64,000 nt of DNA from assembly GCF_000383955.1 (NCBI RefSeq), contig NZ_KB913013.1, positions 1,387,621 through 1,451,620 of the forward strand, written 5' to 3'. This DNA is from Rudanella lutea DSM 19387 (GTDB taxonomy: Bacteria; Bacteroidota; Bacteroidia; Cytophagales; Spirosomataceae). Position numbers and translations under genes: made by a program. Of the stretch, positions 16,762 to 25,816 are shown one piece after another; position 1 is the first letter of the stretch; every line of letters begins with the position of its first letter. The notes under the pieces are model-generated. The model searched no databases. It saw only the letters and a program-made list of their open reading frames with translations, and was not told the DNA's origin.

Positions 16762-16962
16762 TTAACAATCATGAACTAAACAGATGCAGAATAATAATGC
16801 TCTGTTACCGATGAAGTTCGAAGCCTGCTTAAAGATATTCTCCTCGAGGGTGAATAAGGTTATCGAGTCCGCCGAGAGGGTGACAGGGGTCGGTGTGAGC
16901 TGCTGGGCCTGCGTGGTGAAGGCTAGCGTCAGCAGGAGAATGGGTGGTAGTATTCCTTGCAT
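16762..16962 (-). pseudogene. 5' stub of an Ig-like secreted-protein gene
   Basis: A 66-residue frame starting MQGILPPILLLTLAFTTQAQ, a signal peptide followed by QLTPTPVTLSADSITLF. The last part resembles the beginning of Ig-like modules in this genome (SATICAG-type strands) but degenerates after about 30 mature residues. It lies 140 bp downstream of the immunity gene on the same strand. It may be the displaced N-terminus of a toxin or adhesin such as the headless one at 17731-20436. Confidence 0.45.
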
Positions 16963-17101
16963 GGGTTTGGTGGTTTTGAATTAGGTCAATTTGGAGATCA
17001 CCTACGTTCATCAAAAGTTTCACTTAGAACAACCGCGAGCCTTTCCAGAGGCTTTGAAACAGTACCTTAGAGAAAGATAAAAAAATGGGTAACTTGAAAA
17101 C

Positions 17102-17734
17102 TTAAATGATTACTTTGCCACGGATTTCTTTTGGCACCTCTGAATATGGTATTGAAACAGAAACTTGTATTTTCTGCTTTGCCAACAAATCCTTTGGAAA
17201 TTCTTCATCCTCATACCCTATGTAGTCCATTTTAAGTATTTTCATCCATTCAAGTATAATTCTTGAGGTAGCCTCGCTTAAGCTCATGTGACCATAATAA
17301 CCAAGGTGCTTTACTTGTTCATAACTAAACATCATCACTTCACCGGCGTCATCCCTAACAACTTCACTTGCAGCAGTCCCTCGAACAACACTCCATTTAG
17401 TTAACTCTGGAGCTTGATTTCCCGGATACCCACCCTTGAAATCTTGAATAACATAATCTTTTCCTTCCATAGGTAAATACCCTAAAGGCCTCCATTTAAA
17501 TTTACCCTTCCGGGGGGGACGCCCAACAGTTAGAAAGGGAGCAACTAAATCATCGAGTTTCACAAATTCCTCAAAATCAAATCTCTTGATTGGCTCGCCC
17601 CTTCTACAATCTAAAATGCTGGTGTAAAACCCAAACTGGGAATCAATTTGAGTAAGCCGGACATAGCCGTAGCCTATTTTAGGACCAAGTGTCACTTCCA
17701 ACACGAGCCCAGAATAACCATTTGTTAGTTTCAT
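17102..17734 (-). CDS. Imm26-like immunity protein
   Basis: A 210-residue, mostly beta-rich protein without signal peptide. The N-terminal half (LVLEVTLGPKIGYGYVRLTQ, FGFYTSILD, LDDLVAPFLTVGRP, FKWRPLGYLPME) matches the general pattern of the Imm26 immunity family (small beta domain with a W..iG..P element), judged from memory. Its ATG overlaps the stop of the upstream toxin-like gene in an ATGA tetranucleotide, the arrangement expected for a co-translated toxin/immunity pair. Base composition is AT-richer than the rest of the window, as for the toxin C-terminus. Inferred role: neutralising the adjacent GIY-YIG/URI-like nuclease domain in the cytoplasm. Confidence 0.6.
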   Translation of the reverse strand: MKLTNGYSGLVLEVTLGPKIGYGYVRLTQIDSQFGFYTSILDCRRGEPIKRFDFEEFVKLDDLVAPFLTVGRPPRKGKFKWRPLGYLPMEGKDYVIQDFKGGYPGNQAPELTKWSVVRGTAASEVVRDDAGEVMMFSYEQVKHLGYYGHMSLSEATSRIILEWMKILKMDYIGYEDEEFPKDLLAKQKIQVSVSIPYSEVPKEIRGKVII

Positions 17735-20436
17735 CGCGATTTATTGTTACAGTCACAATTGGGATCGCCTTGGTACTCAAGGCCGGTAAAGCGAAACCCT
17801 CCCTGTGAGAAAGCTGGAAAAGCATTTGGGACATAAGCTTGTTGCCACCTGAAGTTAGGATACTTCTGATTGAGTACCCGTATACCTGCTAAGTTACGTG
17901 TTGTATAAGCAGGGTCTCGAAGAGTAGTACGTGTTGGGCTTGTTGAGTTTTTAATGTTGTCAATGATTTTATTCATTCCTTGCGGAAATCGCTCTGTATA
18001 AGGCTGACCTCCGTTATTCAATTCGATGATCTGTTGCTCTACTCCTCGCGCTTCTCCTTTTTTTAAATTAGTAAAGAAGATTACAAAGTCGGTTACCTGT
18101 ATCTCACCAGCTCGATATCTAAACCCAATAAACTCTTCCTCGCTTGCAGTAGAAATACCTACGTATTTAAGGCAAAGATCTACTTTCTTTTCAAGGCATT
18201 TCTTATGGTTTCGTTTGGCAATGTAGACTAAGTATCTCTTCCCATCGTCCTCATCTATATCTGGTTCCGTATTGGGGGCTTTTTTGGGTTCAACTTCGGT
18301 GTCTGTTTGTTCTTTAGAAGCATTAAGGTCTGGCGCAATATATGTCTGATCCACATAAGCTCTTGGATTGGCAAGCGGTCCAACGTCCTCTGTTCCCAAG
18401 CTAGTGGGGGTAAATACCAGTACAATTACGCTTGCGGCCTTAGAAATAACATTTCCAAGTAAGACAGCTTTTGGGGTATTTTTTGCTGCTTCACGCCCTA
18501 AATATACTAGTTCTCCTTCTGCATTTACTGCGTAAATTTTTGAAAGTTGAGGAGTCCCTGTTCCAACCTTTTTGATAATTTTTACGCTGGTTGGTGGATC
18601 GTCAAAGGGAACCTTACTACTCATAATTGTAGTTAAAGTCTCTTGACTATTCAGGTACTCTTTTATTTGTTGAGCTGAATTCGCTAAGTTACATGGCTCC
18701 AAAGCAGCTATCCGAGCCAGTGAATTCTTTAAAGCTTGGTTTGTGTTAGCAGAAGCGGATGCTGAACAAGTTAAGAATCCATTTATCCTAGTCAGAAGCT
18801 CTTGCTTGATAGTTTCTGGTAGAGTCGGGTCACTAGTTATTTTATCTTTTATTTCCTCAATTTGGAGAAGAGCTTTTTCATCATCTGTAGTCAAGGAGGC
18901 TAGACTAGTGCTATACAAATCCGCCACTTCGTTTGTTAGCTCCTCTAAATCAAAAAGATAACTGCCCGTGTTAGTACTCGAACTGTTCAATGTTGAAAAC
19001 CAACTCGGATCGTACTTCGTAATCAGCTTTCCAGCCGTCAACTCATAACACTCGTTCAGCTTGGCGTTGCTAAACGTCACCTGGGCAGGTAGGTTCACCC
19101 CTTTCAGCAGGGTCACATCTACAATTCCTTCACCCGTCCAGCCGCCAGGGCCTCCGCCTGTAATGCTCGTCACCGTCACTTTGTAGTCGCCTGCGTAGAA
19201 TTCATCGCCGGGGGCCAGGTTGGCAATGGCGTTGGTGGCGTCGGGGTTTTGGACGGTCACGTCCTTGCAGCCCGTGTAGGCGGCTGTGCGCTCGGTGCAG
19301 GGCTTGGCTGAGAGGGTGGTGTAGGCCACACAGGTATTGCCAGCCCCATCGGTTATCACCACGCTATATTCCCCAATGGCCGTGGCTGAGATGATCGGCG
19401 TAGTTCCTACCGCTACGACAGTGACGCTATGGGTATTAGCACCCGTACTACTGCTCACACCCGTTGCCGGAGCGCCCGTCCGACGTTCCCATACGTAAGT
19501 GTAACCAGTCAGTGCCATGCCATCCAGACTCTCAACCGATAAAGTCAGGCTGCCCAGCAAACCCCCTACTCGGGGGATACGGTCGGTCTCGGCCCCAGTG
19601 CCATCTTTGCTGACGATACGGATGTCGCAGGTAGGTTCGGTGGGCGTCAGTGAAGAACTACCCGTCAGCACACAGCCGCTGCCCGTTGTCAGGGTGGGCG
19701 AGTAGCGCGCTGTGGCGGCCGTGGCGGCAAAAGGAACCGTCAGCGTTGCGGTAGTAGCGGTGGTGCCGTCGGGTTTGAGCCAGTTGTAAGAGGCTACCGG
19801 GCTGCTGGGGGTGAGTTGGGGGGTGAGCGTCACCAAATCCCCATCGGCCACTACCGTGTTGTTGTTAGGATACCCAATGACAATGCTCAGGGCTGGTGCG
19901 GCACTGATGGTCAGCGGAGTCGAGCTACCAATCACAATTGGGCTCGTATTAGTTGTTACGATCCGTACCTGATAGTTGCCAGGGGGCGCATTGGCCGGTA
20001 TGGTGGCGGGCACACGGCTCAGGGTCGTGTTACCAGGGGTAGCTTCACCCAGCACAGTTGGGGTTGCAAAGCTGCCCGAGGCATCGGAAAGCTGCGCCAC
20101 AAAGCGCGTCCCGGTAGGCACGGTTCCCTGCGTGGTAAAGGGTACTTCCCGGCTGTTGCCCGCACAGACCGCTGGATTAGCGGGCGGGTTAGTCGTAATG
20201 CTCAGGTCCAAACTACCCTGCACCGTAATCGACAGCGATGCGACCGCACTACACGACTGCCCGGCCACGCTAGCAGTTACGGAATACAAGCCCGAAAGGT
20301 TTGTCGAGAGCGTCGTACCGCCCTGGAGTATGGCGCCAGTTGTGCTTGCATTTACCCCTGAAGGGGCTTCCCACCGATATTGCACACCAGCAGGAACAGT
20401 ACCATTGATGGTCCGCACGGCTGTAAGCGACAGCAC
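17731..20436 (-). CDS. Ig-repeat polymorphic toxin with URI/GIY-YIG-like C-terminus, lacks a normal start
   Basis: Open frame from an in-frame stop near 20501; the first possible starts are GTG codons such as 20436, and no signal peptide is encoded. Residues 1-370 are Ig-like modules. Residues about 375-477 resemble a linker I associate with large Bacteroidota toxins (GDEFYAGDYKVTVTSITGG, ending KYDPSWF). Residues 480-720 are helical and linker-like. Residues about 730-901 look like a GIY-YIG/URI nuclease: YLVYIAKRN, YVGIS, FRYRAG with a candidate catalytic Arg, and EARGVEQQIIELNNG with a candidate Glu. The DNA changes from GC-rich to AT-rich near 19000, at the linker/C-terminus border. The gene overlaps the Imm26-like gene. 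I infer a C-terminal toxin module on a headless carrier. Confidence 0.65.
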   Translation of the reverse strand: MLSLTAVRTINGTVPAGVQYRWEAPSGVNASTTGAILQGGTTLSTNLSGLYSVTASVAGQSCSAVASLSITVQGSLDLSITTNPPANPAVCAGNSREVPFTTQGTVPTGTRFVAQLSDASGSFATPTVLGEATPGNTTLSRVPATIPANAPPGNYQVRIVTTNTSPIVIGSSTPLTISAAPALSIVIGYPNNNTVVADGDLVTLTPQLTPSSPVASYNWLKPDGTTATTATLTVPFAATAATARYSPTLTTGSGCVLTGSSSLTPTEPTCDIRIVSKDGTGAETDRIPRVGGLLGSLTLSVESLDGMALTGYTYVWERRTGAPATGVSSSTGANTHSVTVVAVGTTPIISATAIGEYSVVITDGAGNTCVAYTTLSAKPCTERTAAYTGCKDVTVQNPDATNAIANLAPGDEFYAGDYKVTVTSITGGGPGGWTGEGIVDVTLLKGVNLPAQVTFSNAKLNECYELTAGKLITKYDPSWFSTLNSSSTNTGSYLFDLEELTNEVADLYSTSLASLTTDDEKALLQIEEIKDKITSDPTLPETIKQELLTRINGFLTCSASASANTNQALKNSLARIAALEPCNLANSAQQIKEYLNSQETLTTIMSSKVPFDDPPTSVKIIKKVGTGTPQLSKIYAVNAEGELVYLGREAAKNTPKAVLLGNVISKAASVIVLVFTPTSLGTEDVGPLANPRAYVDQTYIAPDLNASKEQTDTEVEPKKAPNTEPDIDEDDGKRYLVYIAKRNHKKCLEKKVDLCLKYVGISTASEEEFIGFRYRAGEIQVTDFVIFFTNLKKGEARGVEQQIIELNNGGQPYTERFPQGMNKIIDNIKNSTSPTRTTLRDPAYTTRNLAGIRVLNQKYPNFRWQQAYVPNAFPAFSQGGFRFTGLEYQGDPNCDCNNKSR

Positions 20437-20503
20437 ATTACCTGCATTGGCCAGTACGCCCCCGGTTGAGATGCTTGTATAGGCAGCTGGATAGCCACTA
20501 AGC

Positions 20504-20837
20504 TGTTATCCCCTATCAGAGTAGTGCACAATGCAGCTTTTAAGGACCAACTGGAGTTTGTTTACACACCCAGGCATGGGTCCTGGTTAGATAGGGTCGA
20601 GCCGAATAGCCGGGTGAAACAGCATAAATTTCCCCCGTCAGATTAACCGTTAGACAACACCAGAGCCGTTGTTAAGCCTTTGCCTGACAATTTTTTAACG
20701 AAAGAAATCACCTCCCAAAAACCTCGACTCTTCCAGCATCACCAGATGCTAACTTAGTGGGTGCATTTCTACTCTCAACCTCCCTCGCGCACATCCCCCT
20801 CCTGTTTTTCAGGAGGGGGTCAGGGGGTGGTAAACAA
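20504..20837. other. intergenic 334 bp with one palindrome
   Basis: Lies upstream of the headless toxin gene and downstream of the M16 peptidase gene on the minus strand. I found no signal peptide, start codon or promoter that would complete the toxin gene. The only clear structure is the palindrome at 20795-20819. Confidence 0.5.
20795..20819. repeat. solo CCCCCTCCTG...CAGGAGGGGG palindrome
   Basis: A perfect 10-bp stem with a TTTTT loop, followed by TCAGGGGGTGGTAAACA. It is the same element and orientation as at 15660-15697 near the DUF559 gene. It sits 19 bp after the M16 stop, so it may terminate that transcript. Confidence 0.75.
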
Positions 20838-23807
20838 TTAATACCCGAAAATCTCTTCCAGCGTTAGCTTTTTCACTGCGCCATATTTGCCCAGATCGTT
20901 CGGGGTGACGCGCTTCTCCGACGCCACCACGCAAAGCGTGTACGGCTTGTTGGCCAGTTGCGTATCAGCAAACTGCTTCAGGTCGGCGTACCCCATTTTG
21001 TCAATGGACTCATATGTCTTCTGGCGGGCGTCGTAGTCGATGCCTTTTTCCACCGCATCGAGGTAGTTGTAGATAATGGCGTCCTGCCGGATTCGCTCCG
21101 TTTGCAGGTTCTTTTTCATACCCACCTTCGCCGTTTCGAGTAACTTATCCGACTGCGGCAAGGCATTGAGCAACTCGTTCATACCCGCCACCGCTTCATG
21201 GAATTTATCGGCCTGACTACCAATGTACGCACTCACCGAAAACTGCTCGTCTTTACGATCCGGGATGTCGTAGTTGGCATAGGTCGAGTACGCCAGCGCT
21301 TTCGACTCGCGCAGGGTCTGAAACACCACCGAGGCCATATTACCACCGAAGTAATTGTTGAACAGGTTAACCGTAGGCAACTGAGCCGGGTCGAAATCGC
21401 CGGTATTACGCACCCAGAAAATCTCCGACTGTACCATGTCGTAATCAGCAAACAGTACTTCGGGCTTCTGCTGCGTCAGTTGTTTGAAGTTCTGCCGGGC
21501 AGGTACCTGCTTAAACTCGGTCGGCATCTGATGCGCCTGCGTCAGGCCCGTACCGAGGGCGGCCAACGGCTGCGGACCGTAATAAATAACCTGATGCGGG
21601 TAATCGAACAAGGTGTGCAGCACCTCCAGCAACTGAGCCGACGTGAGGGCCTTCAGTTCGTCGTTGGTGAGCTGATTATTGTACGGATTTTTGGGGCCGT
21701 ACTGCGCGTAACTGAGCAAGCCCTGCAAAATAGAGCCTTTGTTCAGCTTGTTGTCGGCCCGCGATTTTAGAATCCGCTCTTTCAGGTCGGCCAAAGCCGC
21801 TTCGTTGGCCTGGCAATTCCGCAACAGATGGTCGAGCAAGGCTACACTTTTCGCGAAGTTCTCCTGCAAGCCCGACAACCGAACGGTAGTGTAATCGCCC
21901 GACGAATACAGGTTGTAATCGCTGGCGAGGTTGAAAAACTCCTTGCTCAAAGCCTCCGATGAGTACTTGCTCGTGCTCAGAAACGCCAGGTACTGCGTTG
22001 CAATGGGCAGCAGTTTGCTGTGGTTGGTGCCCATCGGAATCCGGTATGCCAACCGAAACAGGTCGTTGTCGGGGTTGTTGACGTACAACACCTCTACCGA
22101 GCCCGATTTGCCGATTTTTCCGCGCTGAATATCTTTCTTGTAATCGAGCCACACGGGTTTCACCTCGCCCATGGGCATGTTGTTTACCTGCTGCAAAAAC
22201 GGCGACTGTGCTTCGCGGTTCACCTCGACGGGGGTAATGGCGGGTTTATCCACCTTCACAATGCTCTTATCTTCGCCCTTGCGCTTGTACACCACCACGT
22301 AGTTGTCGCGCAGGTACTCGTTGGCAAAATCCATGATCTGCTGCTTCGTCACCCGCGCGAGTTGGTCGTTCAGGCTAATCATATCCGGGTACGAACTGCC
22401 ACCCGACAGAATAAAGGCTTCGAGCAGCTTATCGGCCCGGCCATAATTGTTTTCCAGCGTTTCGATCTGCCGCTTTTTGTAGTTGTTCACAATCGAGGTC
22501 ATTACCTTCTGGTCGAAGTCGCCACTTTTCAGCTTGGCCACTTCGCCCAGCAGCAAGGCCTTTACCTCATCGAGCGATTGGCCCTGTTTCGGCCGACCAA
22601 ACAAGCTCCACACGCCGTAGTCTTTCATGAACTGGGGCGACGAGCCACCGCCCAGAATTTTCTGCGCTTTGTTCAGGTTCAGGTCAATCAGACCGGCTGC
22701 CGAGTTCGACATCAGTTCATCGACCATGATGGCTACTGCCTGATTCTGCGCAATTCCACCCGGAAACCGGTAACTGATTCGGACCGATTCGGGCGTGGGG
22801 CCGAACACTTCGCGGGTCTGCACGGCCGTAAGCGGGGCCTCCGGCACGGGGTTGTACAGGGTCACCGGCTTACGCTGCATGTAGGCAAACGCCTTGTCGA
22901 TTTTGGCAATGACCTGATCGGGGTTAAAATCACCCGCCATAATCACGGCCATGTTGTTGGGTACGTAATACTTGTCGAAATAGTTACGAATCTCAACCAG
23001 CGACGGGTTTTTGAGGTGCTCCACGGTACCAATGGTAGTCTGCTGCCCGTAGTTATGGGTCGGGAACAGAGCCGCCATGGTGGCCTCCTGTACTTTGCGG
23101 CCGTCGTTGTCGAGCGAGCGGTTTTTTTCTTCATACACCGCTTCGAGTTCGGTATGGAAAATCCGTAGCACCGGCTTACGGAACCGCTCGGCCTGCACCG
23201 CCAGAAAACGGTCGAGGGCGTTGGCCGGGATGTCTTCCAGATACACCGTTTGTTCGTACGAGGTGAAGGCGTTGGAGCCCTGCGCCCCCATCGACGCCAT
23301 CAGCTTGTCGTACTCGTTGGCAATGGCATATTTGGCCGCTTCGCCCGATGCGGCATCAATCTGCTTGTAAATCTCTTTACGCTTACTCTCATCCGTCGTT
23401 TTGTTGTACTGCTCATACAGGGCGTCAATTTTATCGAGCAACGGCTTTTCTTTCGCCCAGTCGAGCGTCCCGAACCGGTCGGTACCTTTGAAAAGCATGT
23501 GTTCGAGGTAGTGCGCCAGACCCGTGTTGGTGCGGGGGTCGGTGTTGGAACCTGCCCGCGTCGGGATAAACGTAAAGATGCGCGGCTCTTTCCGATTCAC
23601 GCTCAACATGACCGTGAGGCCGTTTTTGAGCGTGTAGAACCGGGCCTGCATGGGGTCGTTGGCGAGGTACTTGTAGGTGTAGCCCCCCGGCGAGGTGCCC
23701 GTTTTCCAGGCGGCTGTTTTAGGCGTTTGTGCATGGACCATCAGGCTACAGACCAACAAAAGGCCCGCAACCCATCCCATTCTGAATCGTTGTTTTATGG
23801 ATAGCAT
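20838..23807 (-). CDS. secreted M16 family zinc metallopeptidase
   Basis: A 989-residue insulinase/pitrilysin-type peptidase with a signal peptide ending SLMVHAQ. The inverted zinc motif HxxEH is HYLEH (residues 99-103), with the downstream Glu ligand in ELEAVYEEKNRS (about 220). The N-terminal active M16 domain is followed by inactive M16C halves (about 260-500 and 570-960), forming the clam-shell chamber typical of the family. Members degrade peptides of limited size; this one is probably periplasmic. An inverted repeat ACCGGTCA...TGACCGGT (23841-23879) lies 34 bp upstream of the start and might be an operator. Confidence 0.93.
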   Translation of the reverse strand: MLSIKQRFRMGWVAGLLLVCSLMVHAQTPKTAAWKTGTSPGGYTYKYLANDPMQARFYTLKNGLTVMLSVNRKEPRIFTFIPTRAGSNTDPRTNTGLAHYLEHMLFKGTDRFGTLDWAKEKPLLDKIDALYEQYNKTTDESKRKEIYKQIDAASGEAAKYAIANEYDKLMASMGAQGSNAFTSYEQTVYLEDIPANALDRFLAVQAERFRKPVLRIFHTELEAVYEEKNRSLDNDGRKVQEATMAALFPTHNYGQQTTIGTVEHLKNPSLVEIRNYFDKYYVPNNMAVIMAGDFNPDQVIAKIDKAFAYMQRKPVTLYNPVPEAPLTAVQTREVFGPTPESVRISYRFPGGIAQNQAVAIMVDELMSNSAAGLIDLNLNKAQKILGGGSSPQFMKDYGVWSLFGRPKQGQSLDEVKALLLGEVAKLKSGDFDQKVMTSIVNNYKKRQIETLENNYGRADKLLEAFILSGGSSYPDMISLNDQLARVTKQQIMDFANEYLRDNYVVVYKRKGEDKSIVKVDKPAITPVEVNREAQSPFLQQVNNMPMGEVKPVWLDYKKDIQRGKIGKSGSVEVLYVNNPDNDLFRLAYRIPMGTNHSKLLPIATQYLAFLSTSKYSSEALSKEFFNLASDYNLYSSGDYTTVRLSGLQENFAKSVALLDHLLRNCQANEAALADLKERILKSRADNKLNKGSILQGLLSYAQYGPKNPYNNQLTNDELKALTSAQLLEVLHTLFDYPHQVIYYGPQPLAALGTGLTQAHQMPTEFKQVPARQNFKQLTQQKPEVLFADYDMVQSEIFWVRNTGDFDPAQLPTVNLFNNYFGGNMASVVFQTLRESKALAYSTYANYDIPDRKDEQFSVSAYIGSQADKFHEAVAGMNELLNALPQSDKLLETAKVGMKKNLQTERIRQDAIIYNYLDAVEKGIDYDARQKTYESIDKMGYADLKQFADTQLANKPYTLCVVASEKRVTPNDLGKYGAVKKLTLEEIFGY

Positions 23808-23840
23808 AAACTGGTTGGAGGAGTTTTTTCAAAGATACAT

Positions 23841-23879
23841 ACCGGTCAGCACCCCAAAACCCAGAACATGATGACCGGT
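23841..23879. promoter_or_regulatory. inverted repeat upstream of the M16 gene
   Basis: Arms ACCGGTCA (23841-23848) and TGACCGGT (23872-23879), separated by 23 nt, 34 bp before the ATG on the minus strand. Could be a regulator-binding dyad. The rest of the spacer holds short direct repeats (AACCATAAACC, AAACGATAAACC) at 23920-23955. Confidence 0.3.
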
Positions 23880-23956
23880 TGTTAAAAAAGGTTAAGCTAC
23901 GGCCATACCGTACAGCCGCAACCATAAACCACAAACGATAAACCATAAACCAAACT

Positions 23957-25816
23957 TCAGAACCTCAGCCGGGCCACTTTCCCGTCCATCGTTGTGACCA
24001 ACACCTCGCGGCCGTTGAGGGGCCAAATCCGGTTGACCATCGCATTGGAGAGTTTATGCGCCCAGGCCACCTGCCGGGTTTGCCGGTCAACGGCGTACAC
24101 GGACCCGTCGTCGGTGGGGATAAAAATGTACCCACCCCGCTCCGTCACAGGCGAGGGGCTTATTTCGTAGCCGTACCGGCAGTTGACAAACCACTCAGGC
24201 TGTAGCTGCGCCGACCGCGTCGACAGGGCCCAGAGCGTGTCGTTCATACACTTGACGTACACGAGCGAGCCATCTTCCGAAAGTCCACTCGACTCAAAGC
24301 CCTTGTGCTTGTTCGATTTCCAGATTTCGCGGCCCGTTTGGGCATCGAGTGCGGTCACGGTACGGTCGGGCGTTTGCAGGAAAATCCGCCCGCCCACTAT
24401 CTGAGGGGTGCCGGCCGCGGGCGAGAAATTACGGCTTTTACCGTTGGTCCAGCTCCAGTCGAGGGCGCCCGTTTGGCGGTTGAGGGCGTACAACGTCGAC
24501 CCCCACGACCCTACATACACCCGGTCTTTGTCGGCTACGGGTATCGACTCAATAAACCCGTTCACCTTGTCAAACGTCCATTGCTCGGCTCCGTTTTTAA
24601 GGGCCAACGCCCGAAATTTCCCTTCCGAACTGCCGATGTACACCGTTTTCCGGTCGATGAGCGGGCTGGCCACAATCGCCTTGCCGGTTTTGCGGGCCCA
24701 GCGTTGGCGGCCCGTGCGGGAATCGAGGCAGTAAATGGTGCCGTCGGTAGAGGCAAACACCAGTCGATTTTTGTACAGGGCGGGTGTCGAGTACACCTTG
24801 CCGCCGGTCTGAAACCGCCATTTCACCGACCCATCGGCCAACGAAAGCGCCACCAGATTACCGTTGGTATTGGGGTAAAACGCGTATTTCCCGTCCGACA
24901 CAATCCCGGCGCCTACATCGCTGCTGTCTTGTTTTTCCCAGACGGCCTGCACCTGCGGGTATTGCTCATTCACGGCATACGAGGGGCGTGGGTACGGTTT
25001 CGATGCCTGCCCGAACCGGTGATTCTCCAGCACAATAGTGCGCCAGGGTAAGGCGGTTTGCCCGGACTGTGCGCCCACCGTGGGAGTCCTGACGGCAAAC
25101 GTCATGGTGTCGTTTCGGATCGTGACCAGATTATAACCACCCACGGCGTCTTTGGCCCGCAGGTTCGAGCGGCCCATAGTGGCCGGAATCCCCTCGTAGT
25201 TCATCGCCTTGTTGGCATGTCCATGTCCGCACAAAGCAGCCTGTACATTCGTTTTTTTCAGTTCGTCGGTGAGCAGGTACCAGTTAGCGAGGGCGTCGTC
25301 GAGCGGGTAGTGATTCATAAATATAACCGGGCGGTCGGTGCCCCGGAGCTTCTCGACCTCGGCCCGCAGCCAAAGCACATCCTCGCGGGCGACCAGCCCC
25401 GGCGACATCCGCATGTTGGGGCCGCTCCCGCACCCAATAAACCGGTATTTCCCAAAGTCGAAGGCAAACCGTTCGGCCCCGAACACTTCGCGAAACCGGT
25501 TACAGCCGTTCTCCGACCACTTCGTGTCATGGTTACCGGGAAAGATGTACCATTTCCGGGTGAGCCCGTCCATAATTTGTTTGGCCGTAGTCAACTCCTC
25601 TTCGGTGCCAAAATCAGTCACGTCGCCCGTAAACACCACAAAGTCGATGTCGGGCAGGGCGTTGATGTCGGCCACGGTCCGGCGGAGGTCTTCGGCGGCT
25701 GTTTCGGGCGCACCCACGTGGGTGTCGGTCACAAACGCGAACCGAATGGGCTGAGCCACAGCCACTGTGCAAAGCCAACAAAAGCAAGTGAGGAGAAGCA
25801 AAACGCGAAAGCGCAT
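23957..25816 (-). CDS. exported metallophosphoesterase fused to PQQ-type beta-propeller
   Basis: 619 residues. Signal peptide ends CTVAVAQ. Residues 25-265 are a calcineurin-like phosphoesterase with all metal-binding motifs: DTH (31-33), GDVTD, GNHD, NHYP and GHGH. Residues about 275-619 are a PQQ/BamB-like propeller with repeated blades such as LVALSLADGSVKWRF, IYCLDSRTGRQRWARK and VTALDAQTGREIW. Known family members hydrolyse phosphomono- or diesters; the propeller is usually a protein- or ligand-binding scaffold. The substrate is unknown. It is divergent from the sigma factor gene and upstream of the M16 gene on the same strand with 149 bp between. Confidence 0.88.
   Translation of the reverse strand: MRFRVLLLLTCFCWLCTVAVAQPIRFAFVTDTHVGAPETAAEDLRRTVADINALPDIDFVVFTGDVTDFGTEEELTTAKQIMDGLTRKWYIFPGNHDTKWSENGCNRFREVFGAERFAFDFGKYRFIGCGSGPNMRMSPGLVAREDVLWLRAEVEKLRGTDRPVIFMNHYPLDDALANWYLLTDELKKTNVQAALCGHGHANKAMNYEGIPATMGRSNLRAKDAVGGYNLVTIRNDTMTFAVRTPTVGAQSGQTALPWRTIVLENHRFGQASKPYPRPSYAVNEQYPQVQAVWEKQDSSDVGAGIVSDGKYAFYPNTNGNLVALSLADGSVKWRFQTGGKVYSTPALYKNRLVFASTDGTIYCLDSRTGRQRWARKTGKAIVASPLIDRKTVYIGSSEGKFRALALKNGAEQWTFDKVNGFIESIPVADKDRVYVGSWGSTLYALNRQTGALDWSWTNGKSRNFSPAAGTPQIVGGRIFLQTPDRTVTALDAQTGREIWKSNKHKGFESSGLSEDGSLVYVKCMNDTLWALSTRSAQLQPEWFVNCRYGYEISPSPVTERGGYIFIPTDDGSVYAVDRQTRQVAWAHKLSNAMVNRIWPLNGREVLVTTMDGKVARLRF

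Larger units (their letters stand above)
16078..17101. other. about 1 kb without an intact gene
   Basis: Between the DUF559 gene and the Imm26-like gene. It holds the right inverted repeat, the MITE-like element and two 5' stubs of secreted-protein genes. Short open frames on the plus strand here (for example 16138-16503) run through the repeats and resemble nothing known. The segment looks like a graveyard of rearranged accessory DNA. Confidence 0.6.

Noticed and set aside
19816-20482. Plus-strand frames opposite the toxin Ig region
   Set aside because: Shadow frames of the GC-rich Ig-like coding sequence; no motif or start context.
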